Positions 1 through 11,547 of a stretch of DNA of 64,000 nt are shown here, one piece after another. The notes beneath the pieces are model-generated. The model searched no databases and was not told the origin of the DNA. It saw nothing but the letters and a program-made list of their open reading frames with translations. A program made the position numbers and the translations under genes. Each line of letters starts with the position of its first letter. Position 1 is the stretch's first letter. This DNA is from Scilla litardierei (taxonomy: Eukaryota; Streptophyta; Magnoliopsida; Asparagales; Asparagaceae): NCBI GenBank assembly GCA_030789695.1, contig CM061130.1, forward strand, positions 11,275,860 to 11,339,859, read 5' to 3'.

Positions 1-889
1 CTCTTTTGGCTGTCGAGCTGTTAGTCGGTCCATGTTGAATCACCGACTGACTAGTTGATGAACTAGTCGGTCAGTGATCCTTCTTAGACCGACTAGTCTG
101 CTTCAGATTAGAGCCGTTGGAGATTTGAAAGCGACGTTTCTTTCTCTCTTTTCCCTTGATCCTTTAAATACCTGGAGGGGTTATTTCATAGGATCTAAGG
201 CTGCTATTTCCAGAGTTCTATTGATTAAAAAAAAGAGAAGCTTTCAACTCTCATCTTCAAGCTCTCCCATTCTCAAGAATCTCTCCGTCACTCTTATTCA
301 TCAAGAGAGATTCATTGATTGTGAGCCTTCCAAGCCAAGGGCTTGATTCTAGGTCATCCATCTCATCCCTAGGCTTCCATTGCTGGTCATCTTCTTGAAG
401 CTAGGGTTTGGTGACTCTTCCTCCATCAAAATCCTCTTTGCCCTAATTTGGTAAGAAATCTCAAGGCATAGGTATTTTGTTGGTAAGCATTTCATTTCAG
501 TTATATTTGAATTGTATACTCTCGGTTGTGAGAGGTTTTGCGTGATCCCGGGTTGTGGGATTCACGGTCATCGATTGTAGGTCGATTGCACTTGTGAGGT
601 TTTCGCAAGTAGTCATAGTGGAAATCTTGAGTTAGGTTTTCTAACTCAAGTATCCGGAAGGGATCCGGGTGGTTGGGACGTAGGATCACCGGGAACAAGT
701 CGGTGAGACTTGGGTGGATCCGAATCCATTAAACCATTTGTTTGTGTTTGCATTTATTCTTGTTGATCGTTGTCTATTCCGCATTGTTGTTTCTTAATTG
801 CACGATAATTAGGAATAACTCTCCCTATTATTTAAAAGTACTATTCACCCCCCTCTAGTACATGTGCAGTGGCTTCCTAGGGCACTACA
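1..889 (+). repeat. 5' LTR of copia-A (3' half only)
   Basis: This matches 5348-6237 almost base for base and ends in CACTACA two bases before the primer site. It keeps the fifth unit of the CCGACTAG array (about 24-106). The pyrimidine-rich stretch and CTCTAG close to the end are typical of copia LTRs. The short frames at 74-346 and 862-1251 are LTR sequence, not genes. Confidence 0.93.
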
Positions 890-891
890 AT

Positions 892-903
892 TGGTATCAG
901 AGC
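892..903 (+). other. Primer binding site of copia-A (initiator tRNA-Met)
   Basis: TGGTATCAGAGC lies two bases after the LTR end. It is the complement of the 3' end of plant initiator tRNA-Met and the usual primer site of plant copia elements. Confidence 0.93.
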
Positions 904-940
904 CAAGGTTCAAAGCTACACATAGCCAAAGTTCAAAGCT

Positions 941-3250
941 ATGACGAACAACGACTACAACGTCTTCAAGAACCGCGATGGAGCTTCTTCAGTTATGGAA
1001 GGACTATCCTCAGTCAGGCCTCCACACTTCAACGGTACCAACTATGGGTACTGGAAATGCAGGATGCAAATTTTCCTCCAGAGCGCTTCACTATGGAGAG
1101 CCACCATGACGGAGTATGTCGAGCCTTCCGAAGAAGATTTCACGAAGTGGACTCCCGCGGAGGTCGCCACGGAAGTAGCCAATGCCAAGGCAATGAATGC
1201 CTTGAATTGGGCGTTGGAGCCCGAGGACTTCAACAAGATATGCACATGTAAGAGTGCATATCAAATATGGAACCAACTCCTCATATTGCACAAAGGATCG
1301 AGTACGGTAAAAGATTCTAAACTCGTCGTTGCTAATAAAGAATTTGAGTTGTTTCATATGGAGCAGGGCGAAACCATGAAGGATTATTATGCTCGCTTCG
1401 TGGATATATCCAACGACTTGGAAGCTCTTGGGAAAACCTACACCCAAAAGGAGAAATGCTCAAAGATTATCGACGGTCTTCCATCATGTTAGGAAAAGCG
1501 TACCTTCGCCATCGAGGAAGGTAATGACATGAATAAATATACCGTCGTACAACTAATGGGTACCTTGTTGTCCTATGAGGTACACAAGGATAGTAAGATC
1601 CAGATGAGGGAAAAGATGAAGGCGTACTTGAAGCAATAAGAGCCAAAGAAAAAGGCGATTGCATTCAAGGCCGCTCCATCTACCGATAATGAAGAATCGG
1701 AAGACGAATTGGACATGGAATCCATTGCATGTATGGCAAGGAAGTTCGATCGATTCTTCCGAAAAGGTAAATTTTTGAGTAAATCTAAAGTTATTTTGAC
1801 TAATGCTTCTACTCCCGTGTGTTATAAATGCAACAAGCTAGGACACATCAAACCGGATTGTCCTCTCTACCAACACAAGGAGAAGGGGAAGGCATCTAAG
1901 TACGACAAGTCGAGAAAGCACAAGAAAGGGCTTGTTGGCACATTCACCGACTCCGAAGAGGATTCCTCAAGTGGAGAGTCGGATGATGGAAGAGTGGAGA
2001 AAGCAAAAATTTGCTTCATGGCTAATGATGAGGAAAAAATTCAAGAGTCCTCATTCGATGATAGCGAGGATGGTAGCGAGGATGAAAGTGGAGAACCTAC
2101 TATTGATGAAATGAGGTTAGCAAACCAAGAAATTTGGTCTAAATTTACTAAATTAGTAGATAGATATAATAAGACCAAAGATGAACTTGTTAGCCTCCGA
2201 ACCACTCCTAAGTCTACCATCACCAACAATGACACCATTGTTGAGACACTCGCCAATGAGAAAGCAAGTTTGCTTACTCATAATGGCTTGTTGAGAAATG
2301 AGGTGAAGAACCTCAAATCTCAACTTGAGCATGTTCATTTTGAGAAATCGGATGAACACAAGATGGCGGATTTGACTTCTCAAAACTCAACCTTGAGTAT
2401 TGAGAATAAGAATCTCAAATCTCGTGTTTATGCACTCACATCGCAAGTATCCACTTTGGATGCTTCGATGCATTCTCTCAAAGAGAAGTATGAGTGCACA
2501 TTAGGCTGTATCAATGATTTCAATAAAGGTAAGGGCCATTTGGATAATATCCTAAACGACTTACTTCCGGCCAAACACCACATTGGCTTGGGGTATAAGA
2601 TGGGAGACTCATCCAAATCTCCTACCACCTTTGTTAGGCCGACATCCGATGCCTCGACGAGTGTGAGCAAACACCCTATTGGTAGTTCTCCTACCAATAG
2701 TGCTTCCACTTCGTACACACTCCCGATTGGAAAGAAACCCACTATGGGTAGACCCTCAAAGAGGGGTCATGCATTTTTGTACTCACATGCTATGCCATGT
2801 AGGAACACATATCCTACTCCACCGGTGCATGCAAATAATGATTTTTATGCTCCGCACCCACATGCACGTAATCATGCTCATGCACATCCTAATGCTTATG
2901 TTCACACATCTAATCCACATGTGAATGCCTTCTCTCATAATCATCCTCATGCATACACACCTCATACTTATCCACGTATGTATGCTACACCACATCATGG
3001 ATCTCATGCTCATCATAATGCTATTGCTAGATCTCATGCTCCTAGGCCACATGCACCACATAGAAATCAACCTTTTGTGCATGCAACCACTAGGAAGAGG
3101 ATTCCCAAAATTTACAATATTTGGGGTCCCAAGAACACTAGCAATCACGATATGAATGTTTATGTGCAATCCTATATTAATGATGTTATTTTGAATGATG
3201 ATTATGTTGGAAAGTCAAGTTCCTCTTGGACTTGGTTTCCGAAGGGTTAG
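941..3250 (+). pseudogene. gag: Copia-A gag, broken by two in-frame stops
   Basis: A single frame of about 770 codons runs from the ATG at 941 to the stop at 3248-3250, interrupted only by TAG at 1490 and TAA at 1637. The N-terminal half is a UBN2-type copia Gag, starting around 'PPHFNGTNYGYWKCRM'. A zinc knuckle CYKCNKLGHIKPDC begins at codon 294. An acidic Ser/Glu/Asp stretch and a long Lys/Leu/Glu coiled-coil-like part follow. A histidine-rich tract lies around codons 610-710, and the tail ends in 'SWTWFPKG'. Gag would form the cytoplasmic particle that packages element RNA. Both stops could arise by simple transitions, so the gene looks recently lost. The His-rich tract is unusual for Gag. 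Confidence 0.88.
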
Positions 3251-4497
3251 TTCCTTTAACTCTTCAATGCTTGGTACCATGAGTTTATGATCATGTTATG
3301 GGTACCAAGGCATATGTTTATAAAATTGATTTTGATTATATTAATTTATGGGTTACAATAATTTTTATTTCGTATTTCAAATTTGTTGTCTAACCCATTG
3401 GATCCAAAAGGATTTTTGGATACCAAAATGAAGTTTTCTAGGTTCAATCCACCGTGAGATACCAACCCTACCAACTCCTCAATTTGCGAAGACTTTCATT
3501 CAAACGGAGTTGATGGTGCTTAGGTAATGCACCAATGTAGGGGGAGCTTAATGTTGTAAGTATGATATTACATTTGGTATCCATGAGGGTTGAATGCATG
3601 CTTGGTTAGAATCTATTTCTTTACATTGGTATCATTTTGTTTCTCCTAGCATGATACAATTGTGAATGCCATAAATGCTTTGAAATTCATATCTATTTTT
3701 GGCATGACATGTTCTTAAAAGTTATTATGATGATTTTCGTATTACCTTTATCACCTTGTCACTTCTCATCGCACACTTCACTTAGTTTTGATGTGCTTTT
3801 ACTTAATGTTCATTTTCGATCGATATTGTGACATTTGATATTCTATGATGTGCACCACTCTTCTGATGGTTCATTCCTTTGTGCACATTTTATGTATGTC
3901 TCTGATATTGATTTCGTCGCTCGACGATTTATTTTGATTCAATAGCTTTAGTTGTATGAAAACATAGAATTGTTTTCCATGCACTAAAATAGCTATAAAT
4001 GTTGATATTGGAGAATAAATTCCTTTCATCAATACGTGAATTTACAATTGGTATTTTGATGACTACATTTTTCGTTTTTCGACTAAGGTCTCTTTGGCAC
4101 ACCTTTAATATGTTTTGGTATTTTACTTTGGTGTCATTGGACCGAGGTTGTATTCTTCGACTCCCGTGTTTCATGTATTATTTGACCATGATCTGTTATC
4201 ATTGACTTCCTCCCGCACTTTTTGGATTATGCCAAAGGGGGAGAGATATAATAATGGCATGTGCTAAATGATAGTTTTGCATGAATCTAATTTGATATGT
4301 TAGATTCAGGGGGAGTTAAGAAAATATAAATGTATTTCAAATTCGATAACTGGATTTGTATTTTTAATTTTCTCGCCTGATTGATGCATATGTTTATTAT
4401 TTCATATGGAATTAATGTGTCATCAATGCAGGGGGAGTAAGTAAATTTCATTTAGTACATTATTATTGATTATTATTTATGTTGGTTTGTCATCACC
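3251..4497 (+). other. Non-coding 3' region of copia-A with repeated purine tracts
   Basis: About 1.25 kb with no credible coding frame stands where pol would be. It contains at least four GGGGGAG purine tracts before the one next to the LTR (near 3539, 4236, 4309 and 4431). They resemble extra polypurine tracts. Confidence 0.75.
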
Positions 4498-4511
4498 AAA
4501 AAGGGGGAGAA
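4498..4511 (+). other. Polypurine tract of copia-A
   Basis: AAAAAGGGGGAGAA lies immediately before the TGTTGAG start of the 3' LTR. This is the expected plus-strand primer site. Confidence 0.9.
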
Positions 4512-6237
4512 TGTTGAGTAGTGGACTCCCCGTATTTGGTTTTGGATGATGAGCAAACATAAATAAATCGTGAACTAACAATTTGTGAGCACAGTTATGG
4601 AGATCATCGCAAAATTCACGAGAACACTCAAAGCGACATCTTAAGACTTCTCAAAGCTCGTATTCATTGCCTAAAGCTTCGTTGAAGTTTTTGGACCTTT
4701 TTGGAAGTCATGAAGATTTGATCGAAGCTTGCGAAGACCGTTCCTTAAGGTTTTATTCATAGTCTTTTAGCTTCGATTTATAGAATGTTAAGCCTTGAGT
4801 AATTCTTACATGTCTATCTTCATATCGCTCATATCTTAGAGCTAGGATTATCTTAGAAGCCATTAAGAAACTTTCCCGAAGCATATCGCTTCTTCCCTCG
4901 GCTTCTAGTGCATCTTAGTTGGTTCAAGTAGAGTCACCAACCGACTAGATGACGATCTAGTCGGTCGGCAACTCTTCATGAACCGACTAGATTTCCTAAC
5001 TCATTTCAGCTCAGCCATGTCGATCAATTAGTCGGTCAAAGAAGGTTCACCGACCGACTAGATGACGATCTAGTCGGTTAGGAATCCTTCTCAGACCGAC
5101 TAGTTGAGCTTGCCTCTATACAGCCTGAGTTACTGTTTACAGTTAGTTGGTCCAAGAACATTCATCGACCAACTAGTTGTGAAACTAGTCGGTCAGCATT
5201 TGTTCTTAGACCGACTAGTGTAACTTGTATTCAGCTTCGTGCATTTCTCTCTTAGTCGGTCAAAGAACACTCACCGACCGACTAGTTGGCAAACTAGTCG
5301 GTTGGCAAGTCTTCTTAGACCGACTAGTTCATGTTGCCTGGAAATCACTCTTTTGGCTGTCGAGCTGTTAGTCGGTCCATGTTGAATCACCGACCGACTA
5401 GTTGATGAACTAGTCGGTCAGTGATCCTTCTTAGACCGACTAGTCTGCTGCAGATTAGAGCCGTTGGAGATTTGAAAGCGACGTTTCTTTCTCTCTTTTC
5501 CCTTGATCCTTTAAATACCTGGAGGGGTTATTTCATAGGATCTAAGGCTGCTATTTCCAGAGTTCTATTGATTATAAAAAAGAGAAGCTTTCAACTCTCA
5601 TCTTCAAGCTCTTCCATTCTTAAGAATCTCTCCCTCACTCTTATTCCTCAAGAGAGATTCATTGATTGTGAGCCTTCCAAGCCAAGGGCTTGATTCTAGG
5701 TCATCCATCTCATCCCTAGGCTTCCATTGCTGGTCATCTTCTTGTAGCTAGGGTTTGGTGACTCTTCCTCCATCAAAATCCTCTTTGCCCTAATTTGGTA
5801 AGAAATCTCAAGGCATAGGTATTTTGTTGGTAAGCATTTCATTTCAGTTATATTTGAATTGTATACTCTCGGTTGTGAGAGGTTTTGCGTGATCCCGGGT
5901 TGTGGGATTCACGATCATCGATTGTAGGTCGATTGCACTTGTGAGGTTTTCGCAAGTAGTCATAGTGGAAATCTTGAGTTAGGGTTTCTAACTCAAGTAT
6001 CCGGAAGGGATCCGGGTGGTTGGGACGTAGGATCACCGGGAACAAGTCGGGGAGACTTGGGTGGATCCGAACCCATTAAACCATTTGTTTGTGTTTGCAT
6101 TTATTCTTGTTGATCGTTGTCTATTCCGCATTGTTGTTTGTTAATTGCACGATAATTAGGAATAACTCTCCCTATTATTTAAAAGTACTATTCACCCCCC
6201 CTCTAGTACATGTGCAGTGGCTTCCTAGGGCACTACA
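4512..6237 (+). repeat. 3' LTR of copia-A (1726 bp)
   Basis: It starts TGTTGAGTAG after the polypurine tract and ends CACTACA at the junction with Athila reverse-transcriptase sequence. The middle carries the CCGACTAG array (4915-5445); the last 900 bases match 1-889. Confidence 0.93.
4915..5445 (+). repeat. Five-unit array of CCGACTAG half-sites in the copia-A LTR
   Basis: Five units start near 4915, 5029, 5143, 5252 and 5368, a period of about 109-116 bp. Most contain four half-sites in alternating orientation: TAGTCGGTC, ACCGACTAG, CTAGTCGGTC, GACCGACTAG. The middle two face each other across 7-8 bases and can form a hairpin. Bases between half-sites vary more than the half-sites. Confidence 0.88.
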
Positions 6238-6998
6238 TTCTCCTGGTCATCGTTATGAATAGGGATTTGGAGGAATCCGGAGTACCCGTCCATGAAACAG
6301 AAATAGTTGTGCTTTGCCAGCCTCTCGAGCATCTGATCAATGAAAGGGAGAGGGTAGTGATCCTTCCTCGTGGCTTTGTTCTGCTTTCTATAGTCAATAC
6401 ACATCCGGTACCCTGTGACGGTCCTCGTAGGTATCAGCTCGTTCTTCTCATTGCGAACCACCGTCATTCCTCCTTTCTTGGGTACGACGTGCACTGGGCT
6501 AACCCAGCGACTATCGGAGATAGGGTATATGATACCGGCATGTAGAAGCCTAACAATCTCCTTTTTCACCACCTCCATCATTATGGGATTTAGCCTCCGC
6601 TGCGGCTCAATCGAAGAGGCCTGCTCATCCTCAAGCAGGATTCTATGGGAGCAGAGGCCCAAGCTAACTCCTTTCAAGTCTTCAATTGCATACCCGAAAA
6701 CACCCTTGAACTTTTTCAAAACACCAAGAAGTCTGGTCATTTGGTCTTCGGGTAGCGAGGAGTTCAATGTGACCGGCAGGGTCGAGTTCTTCCCCAAATA
6801 TTCATACTTTAGTCCTGGGGGCAACTCTTTCATTTCAACCTCATGAGGTCCCGACGCATATTTCTCAAGCTGAGTGTCCTCTAGTGAAAGGACTTCTTCG
6901 TGGATTTCTTGAAAGCCAGCATCCGGAACTTCACTCCCAGCCATGGTTCCGCATGGCAAAGTCTCGCAAGGTATCGTGGGGATGACCAAGGGAGGCAT
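6238..6998 (-). pseudogene. pol: Athila-like (Ty3/gypsy) reverse transcriptase, N-terminal fragment
   Basis: On the minus strand the frame shows the gypsy RT signatures 'SRWVSPVHVVPKKGGMTVV', 'CIDYRKQNKATRKDHYPLPF', 'IDQMLERLA' and 'FMDGYSGFLQIPI'. The insert 'NELIPTRTVTGYRMCIDYRK' is typical of Athila/Tat enzymes. The frame is cut right after 'DDQEN' by the copia-A 3' LTR, so the YxDD catalytic motif, RNase H and integrase are missing here; they may lie beyond the left window edge. The upstream part (6700-6998) is the protease-RT linker. Identification as Athila-lineage RT is firm. Confidence 0.88.
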
Positions 6999-7735
6999 TG
7001 GGTCTCTTTCAAGCTCTTAATAATTATCCGGGAAGAAGGCTTCTATGTGAAAATAGGTTTCAACTGTCGATGGTTCCCCACAACTGCTTCTAGCTTCCTC
7101 ATTGTCCAAAGATCCGGGATGCTCGATAGAAGTCTGCAAGGAATAGATCGGTTCCTGACCAACGTAACCGACAGATTCAGCCTGATGGTTCTCCTAACAA
7201 AACTCCGCGAACAATTCTTCCTCACCAAACTCTGAACCAGGCAAGTCGATATACGCCACTTCATCATGAGGAAAGAGAGTTGTCGTGGCAGGATGCTGCT
7301 GCATATCATGATACCTCTTCTGATTTTCCACAGCGGCAGCCAGAAGGGATAGTATATTCGAAGTATTTAGGGATTCTGCCAAGCTTTGTGCCAAACAGCG
7401 GATGTGGTGCGAGTGATCCCAGATATCTCCCGAAACTGCATGCATCATCTTCGTCGCTCGAGCAGAATACCTATGAGAAGAGAGAGAGAGAACTGCACAT
7501 ATAGCAAACATGTCAAAAGCATCGGTTGCATAAACGGGAGGCAAGGAATAGTGGTGGAGGCACGGCGACTCAGTAAATCAATTCTATACAACTAATATTT
7601 ACAGTATGTACAAGTAAAATCAAAAAGTGTAGAATGCGAAAATTATCGCGAGGTAGGGATGAGAGCTAGACACAAGGGTTCATGAAATCCTAAAGTAACA
7701 AGCACGTTGCCTCCCAGCAACGGCGTCATAAAGCT
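6999..7735 (-). other. Collapsed interior and leader of the Athila-A element with degenerate primer site
   Basis: Only about 740 bases separate the RT fragment from the LTR, so gag and protease are deleted. A minus-strand frame at 7194-7544 has no family I recognise. From about 7640 the sequence matches the Athila-B leader (about 21519-21621). A tRNA-Asp-like primer site lies at about 7710-7730 on the minus strand, changed to TGACGCCGTTGCTGGGAGG. Confidence 0.7.
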
Positions 7736-7906
7736 TGACGTCCCCCGCTTATGCGCGTGTTTGATGTGTGCAATAATACGATTGGGGGCGTGAGATTTAA
7801 ATATTTGTAACCGCAAGCGCACGGTGTTGTAGTGTGGCTTGGGGGTCGAACTCAGGGAGGCGTGGATGTGCTTGTGTCAAGGAGGATCAAATTCACTCCA
7901 TGCATA
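7736..7906 (-). repeat. Truncated Athila LTR (3' end)
   Basis: It starts TGACG on the plus strand, as the Athila-B LTRs do, and matches their first 170 bases (12433-12600 and 21622-21790). The match stops abruptly at 7906. Confidence 0.82.
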
Positions 7907-7966
7907 GTTCACGATATTTATGTTTGTTCATCATCAAAACCAAATCCGGGGAATTAATACTCAACA
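7907..7966 (-). repeat. 60-bp scar of a copia-A-type LTR terminus
   Basis: The sequence is close to the reverse complement of the first ~60 bases of the copia-A LTR (4512-4580) and ends ...CTCAACA. Only the LTR tip survives, joined directly to Athila LTR sequence. Confidence 0.75.
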
Positions 7967-8145
7967 CAATTAACATATGATATGTGTTTTAACGTAATTA
8001 AACCAGTTTCAAATGGAATACTTTCAGTTATTTGTGCTCGTGCAAGTCCATGTTGGAGTAAGTAAAGTGTTCTCGATACACACTATCATCGAGGGTTTAC
8101 CGTGACGCCTTCTTGACATCCCTAACCTGGAAAATCGTCAAGATG
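7967..8145 (+). repeat. Dispersed repeat, copy 1
   Basis: About 170 bp closely resembles 27289-27450 (shared ATATGATATGTGTTTTAACG, TATTTGTGCTC and ACACACTATCATCG). Family unknown. From 8146 to 8640 I see only a short tandem duplication of ATCTGTATTCGATGGT near 8270-8310. Confidence 0.75.
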
Positions 8146-8639
8146 CTTGCCTCCATTGGTGTGGTATGGAGGTAGCTGTAATATGTTCAAGACAAACTTA
8201 CGAACCCTACTATATAGACCAACCCCACCCAAAGTGTTTGTCTAGTCATCGATAGGTTCCATCCCATCTGTATTCGATGGTTTCACATCTGTATTCGATG
8301 GTATCACATGTTCATTTCGAGGGTTGTGTCCTACCCTCTGTTCCGTTTTGGTTCAATTGATGACATACAGAGAAAATTTGTTCTTTTATCAAAGAAGCAT
8401 TAACATGAAATGTCTATTTTAATCAATCACAACAGGCATTATAAGAGCATGCATTTTGGTTACTAAGTTTGACGAGCATGTTCAAATAAGGTTTTAGCAT
8501 CAGATTAAGCAGTTTGTCCTAACATTCAATTACAATAAATACTTGCATGGAGGCGATGGTGGATGTCCCGGTGATCGCAACAGAAGACGCAATTTATCTG
8601 CGACGTATAGATTCGCGTATGAGACTACTCGTTTTACGC

Positions 8640-8934
8640 TAACAGAATCATATTGACTTATAAACTAACAATATTAACCAGTTTACTAATATTATTAACC
8701 TAATAACAAAACATCTAATTACTAACATTATTTACATTACTACTAATATTATGTTACCATTACTAATTGTGTTATAATATATTTACTAACTTATATGTTT
8801 TCTACTAACTTACTTGCCGAACTAACATACAGATTCTTTTAACAAAACTAATATTAAACTAACAGCTAACATGTTGTAAAATTAATACTAACAAATATAT
8901 ATTATACTATGCTAACAAATTATACTAACATGTA

Positions 8935-8984
<50 letters not shown>

Positions 8985-9240
8985 CATCATTATTTATACT
9001 AACATGTGTTTAATATATATGTACTAACATTTTTATAGAACTAATATTACTAACTTAGCATTAAACTAACAGTATAACAACTTACAGATATACTAATATT
9101 TCGATAATACTGGTTTTAATTATACTAACATGTAAATATACTAATATTAACATTATTAAGACTAACATCTAACTGTTATATATTATTAATTAATACTAAT
9201 AATAGTAACTAATATTAACACATAAAAACATACAGGTTGT
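8640..9240. repeat. AT-rich ACTAA(C/T)AT repeat tract with (AT)n microsatellite
   Basis: Dozens of irregularly spaced ACTAACAT and ACTAATATT words cover 600 bp, with a pure AT dinucleotide run at about 8937-8983. No coding frame. Confidence 0.8.
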
Positions 9241-9244
9241 GTCG

Positions 9245-9850
9245 AGGGTGTGCTCCCGCAGGTTGAAGATAGCAGCGACTACGACGGGGTGACTGGGCTG
9301 GACGGCGGCGGCCCTGTGGTGACTGGGCGTGCAACGCTAACAGAAGATGTCCGGAGAGCGCTGGGCTCCCTGCAGGTGAAAGGAGGGTGCGGGCTTGGAG
9401 GGTTGCAGCGGCGAGGGCTGATAGGGTTTCGGGGCTGGGGGTTCATGTCGAATGGGAGTGCAGTGAGGCTATAGATGGTCGGAGGGAAGGAGGCGTCGGG
9501 TGACTGGGGGCTGCGCGCGGCAGTCGAAGGGGCATGGGGCTGTTTGCAGGTGGTCGGAAGGGGAGGGGGATCTGGGCGCTGCAGTCGGAGTTAGTTGCAT
9601 GGGGTGGTGCGGCAGTCGAAGGGAGAGGACACCGCCAGTGGAGAGTCGGATGTCGGACTGAAGGGGGAGGAGTCGGAGAGGTGCATGGGTTGTGGGATGT
9701 GGTGTGGAAGAGGATCAGTCAGAAAGGTGGCCTGGGTTGGGGTAGGGCACGACGGCGCCGAGAGGAACGCCGGAGCAGTCGGAGGTCCGGGCGTGCGGCG
9801 TGGGGTGCTGGGTCGTGAGGGTTTTGGTGAGGGATCTTAGGGGATGTATG
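9245..9850. other. G-rich, strand-skewed island without a recognised gene
   Basis: Composition jumps from very AT-rich to GC-rich with strong G excess on the plus strand. CAGTCGGA/CAGTCGAAGG words recur. Open frames at 9250-9474 and 9534-9840 look compositional (Gly/Arg/Trp-rich, no motif). Confidence 0.5.
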
Positions 9851-11547
9851 CAGCTGTGTAAAGAACAGAGCCTAGGATTTTTTTTTGATTGGCTTTTATT
9901 ATTTGTAGAGATTTGTGCCTGAGTGAAAGCCTGGGGGATTTCTCTATTAGTTCTTGCACGGAGAGAGACTTGAAGGCCTGGCTATAGGATGCACACGAGA
10001 AAATAAGAAGAGAACAAAGTGGTGGCTGGCTTAGGAATAAGTTAGGGTTTGTGTGTAAAAATGAAATGATTTGTGTTAAATTAGAAAGGTTTAAAACTTA
10101 GAAGAAAAGGAAATAACAAGGGAGTTATTGTAATTAAAATAGGTTTCATTGCTATAGGAAAAGTCTCCTAGGAGTTTAAGGAAGGGGATTTGAACTCAAA
10201 TTTGAAATAATTAGTTAATGAAATTATATAATAATAAGTTTACATATAGTTATAGCTAATTAAAATGTGTAAATAAGTATGAGCATATAAAGCTAATTAA
10301 ATACATGCGTATACGAATACATATATAAGTATATATACAGAAAATCACAAGGCCAAAAATAGGATACGATCAAAATACGTATTATTAAATACCAGCCGTT
10401 ACACTATTAATATTAATAAACATATATAATTTAATTTAAAGACAAATTATGTTTTAATAGTAATTTATAATTTATAATTTGTTAAGAGTATATATACTTG
10501 TTATAGAAGTTATAACACAACATGAGTTATAGCACTAATTAGTATACATATATTTTGTATGGGCCGTCTCATCTCATATACAATAATATCCATATGAACT
10601 GATTCACACTTTTGTTGTTAAACAGAGCAAAGGAAACTTATGCAATAATTTGTTGTAGAAACTGATACACGCGGGGTGGGGTACCTCATTGTTTCGTGGG
10701 CAATAAAGTAAGTGGGTCATTCCATCATGCTTAGTGTCACAACCTTCCAACATCGGAGGGTGGGGTTAATGATTAGTGTCACCGCCTTCAGACATGTAGG
10801 CGGGGTTGCGGTTACCCAGGTGAGGGCCCCTGAGGTAATGATGACGCCAAAAAATGAAAGAAAGTGTGCCCTCAGACATGAGTCACACAATAGTTTAGTT
10901 GCTAATATTTTGTTGACTGTTATCAATAAAAACGTGTAAATTAATATATATATTGCTCTCTTGTCTACCATGCCATTAATTCATCGTGATTAGCATTTTC
11001 ATTTCATTAATATTATGTTGTCAATTTCATTCCATATTCTATTATTCCCCAGCCAAACCATAATTAGAGGACATGATTGCTTGGGAACCTACATGAGAAT
11101 TTTTCACTGACAGACATTGTATTTATTTTTCTTAATGTAATGTCTGTTAGACCCTGAGGGTGAGTTTGCAGACCCCGCTGCTGAGTCAGACGAGTTCGTT
11201 GAGGGGCGAGACTTTCCAGAGGACTAGAACATTGTAGCTCTTGTTTCTTTTACCATGTAGTTTTATTAATCGCATGGACGTTGGTTTGTACTGGCCATAA
11301 TGCCCATTTTCCTTCCAATTGCTTTTAAGGCTTTTCGATTTGGTTGTAATAATTAAACCGCTACTCTGGACCTGGGCTGTAATAATTTAGTTTATTATCT
11401 GTGTTGTTATTTTGGAGAATCTGCATATTGTGTATACCAGACGCTTATCATAGATGAATCAAAAGAGGGGGAAAAACTCACCCTCTTTGACTTAGCTACG
11501 AGCGGGCTTGTCCCGTCTCGCTTCCTAGTATTTTGGGAAGTTGGGCA
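9851..11547. other. AT-rich intergenic sequence, no gene recognised
   Basis: Mostly AT-rich and low in coding signal. A short plus-strand frame ending at about 11229 ('SDEFVEGRDFPED', then stop) could be the tail of a decayed coding region. The stretch 10670-10870 is richer in GC but unidentified. Confidence 0.4.

Larger units (their letters stand above)
1..6237 (+). mobile_element. Copia-A, gag-only Ty1/copia LTR retrotransposon
   Basis: The order is partial 5' LTR (1-889), primer site, gag frame (941-3250), non-coding 3' region, polypurine tract and complete 3' LTR (4512-6237). No protease, integrase, reverse transcriptase or RNase H frame is seen between gag and the 3' LTR, so it is non-autonomous, like the plant terminal-repeat elements that carry only a GAG domain. 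I count about 13 differences between the 889 bases of 5' LTR and the matching part of the 3' LTR, which points to a fairly young insertion. It is inserted in an Athila-like reverse transcriptase. The left target duplication lies outside the window. Confidence 0.9.

Noticed and set aside
862..1447. Overlapping frames on both strands across the copia-A gag start
   Set aside because: They are shadows of the UBN2 Gag frame (941 onwards), which alone shows conserved motifs and continues to 3250.
4915..5445. CRISPR-like array
   Set aside because: Repeats are inverted half-sites with variable spacing inside a plant LTR; there are no unique spacers of constant length and no cas genes.
9250..9840. 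Three overlapping plus-strand frames in the G-rich island
   Set aside because: Gly/Arg/Trp-rich composition follows from the G skew; no domain, and the frames overlap each other.
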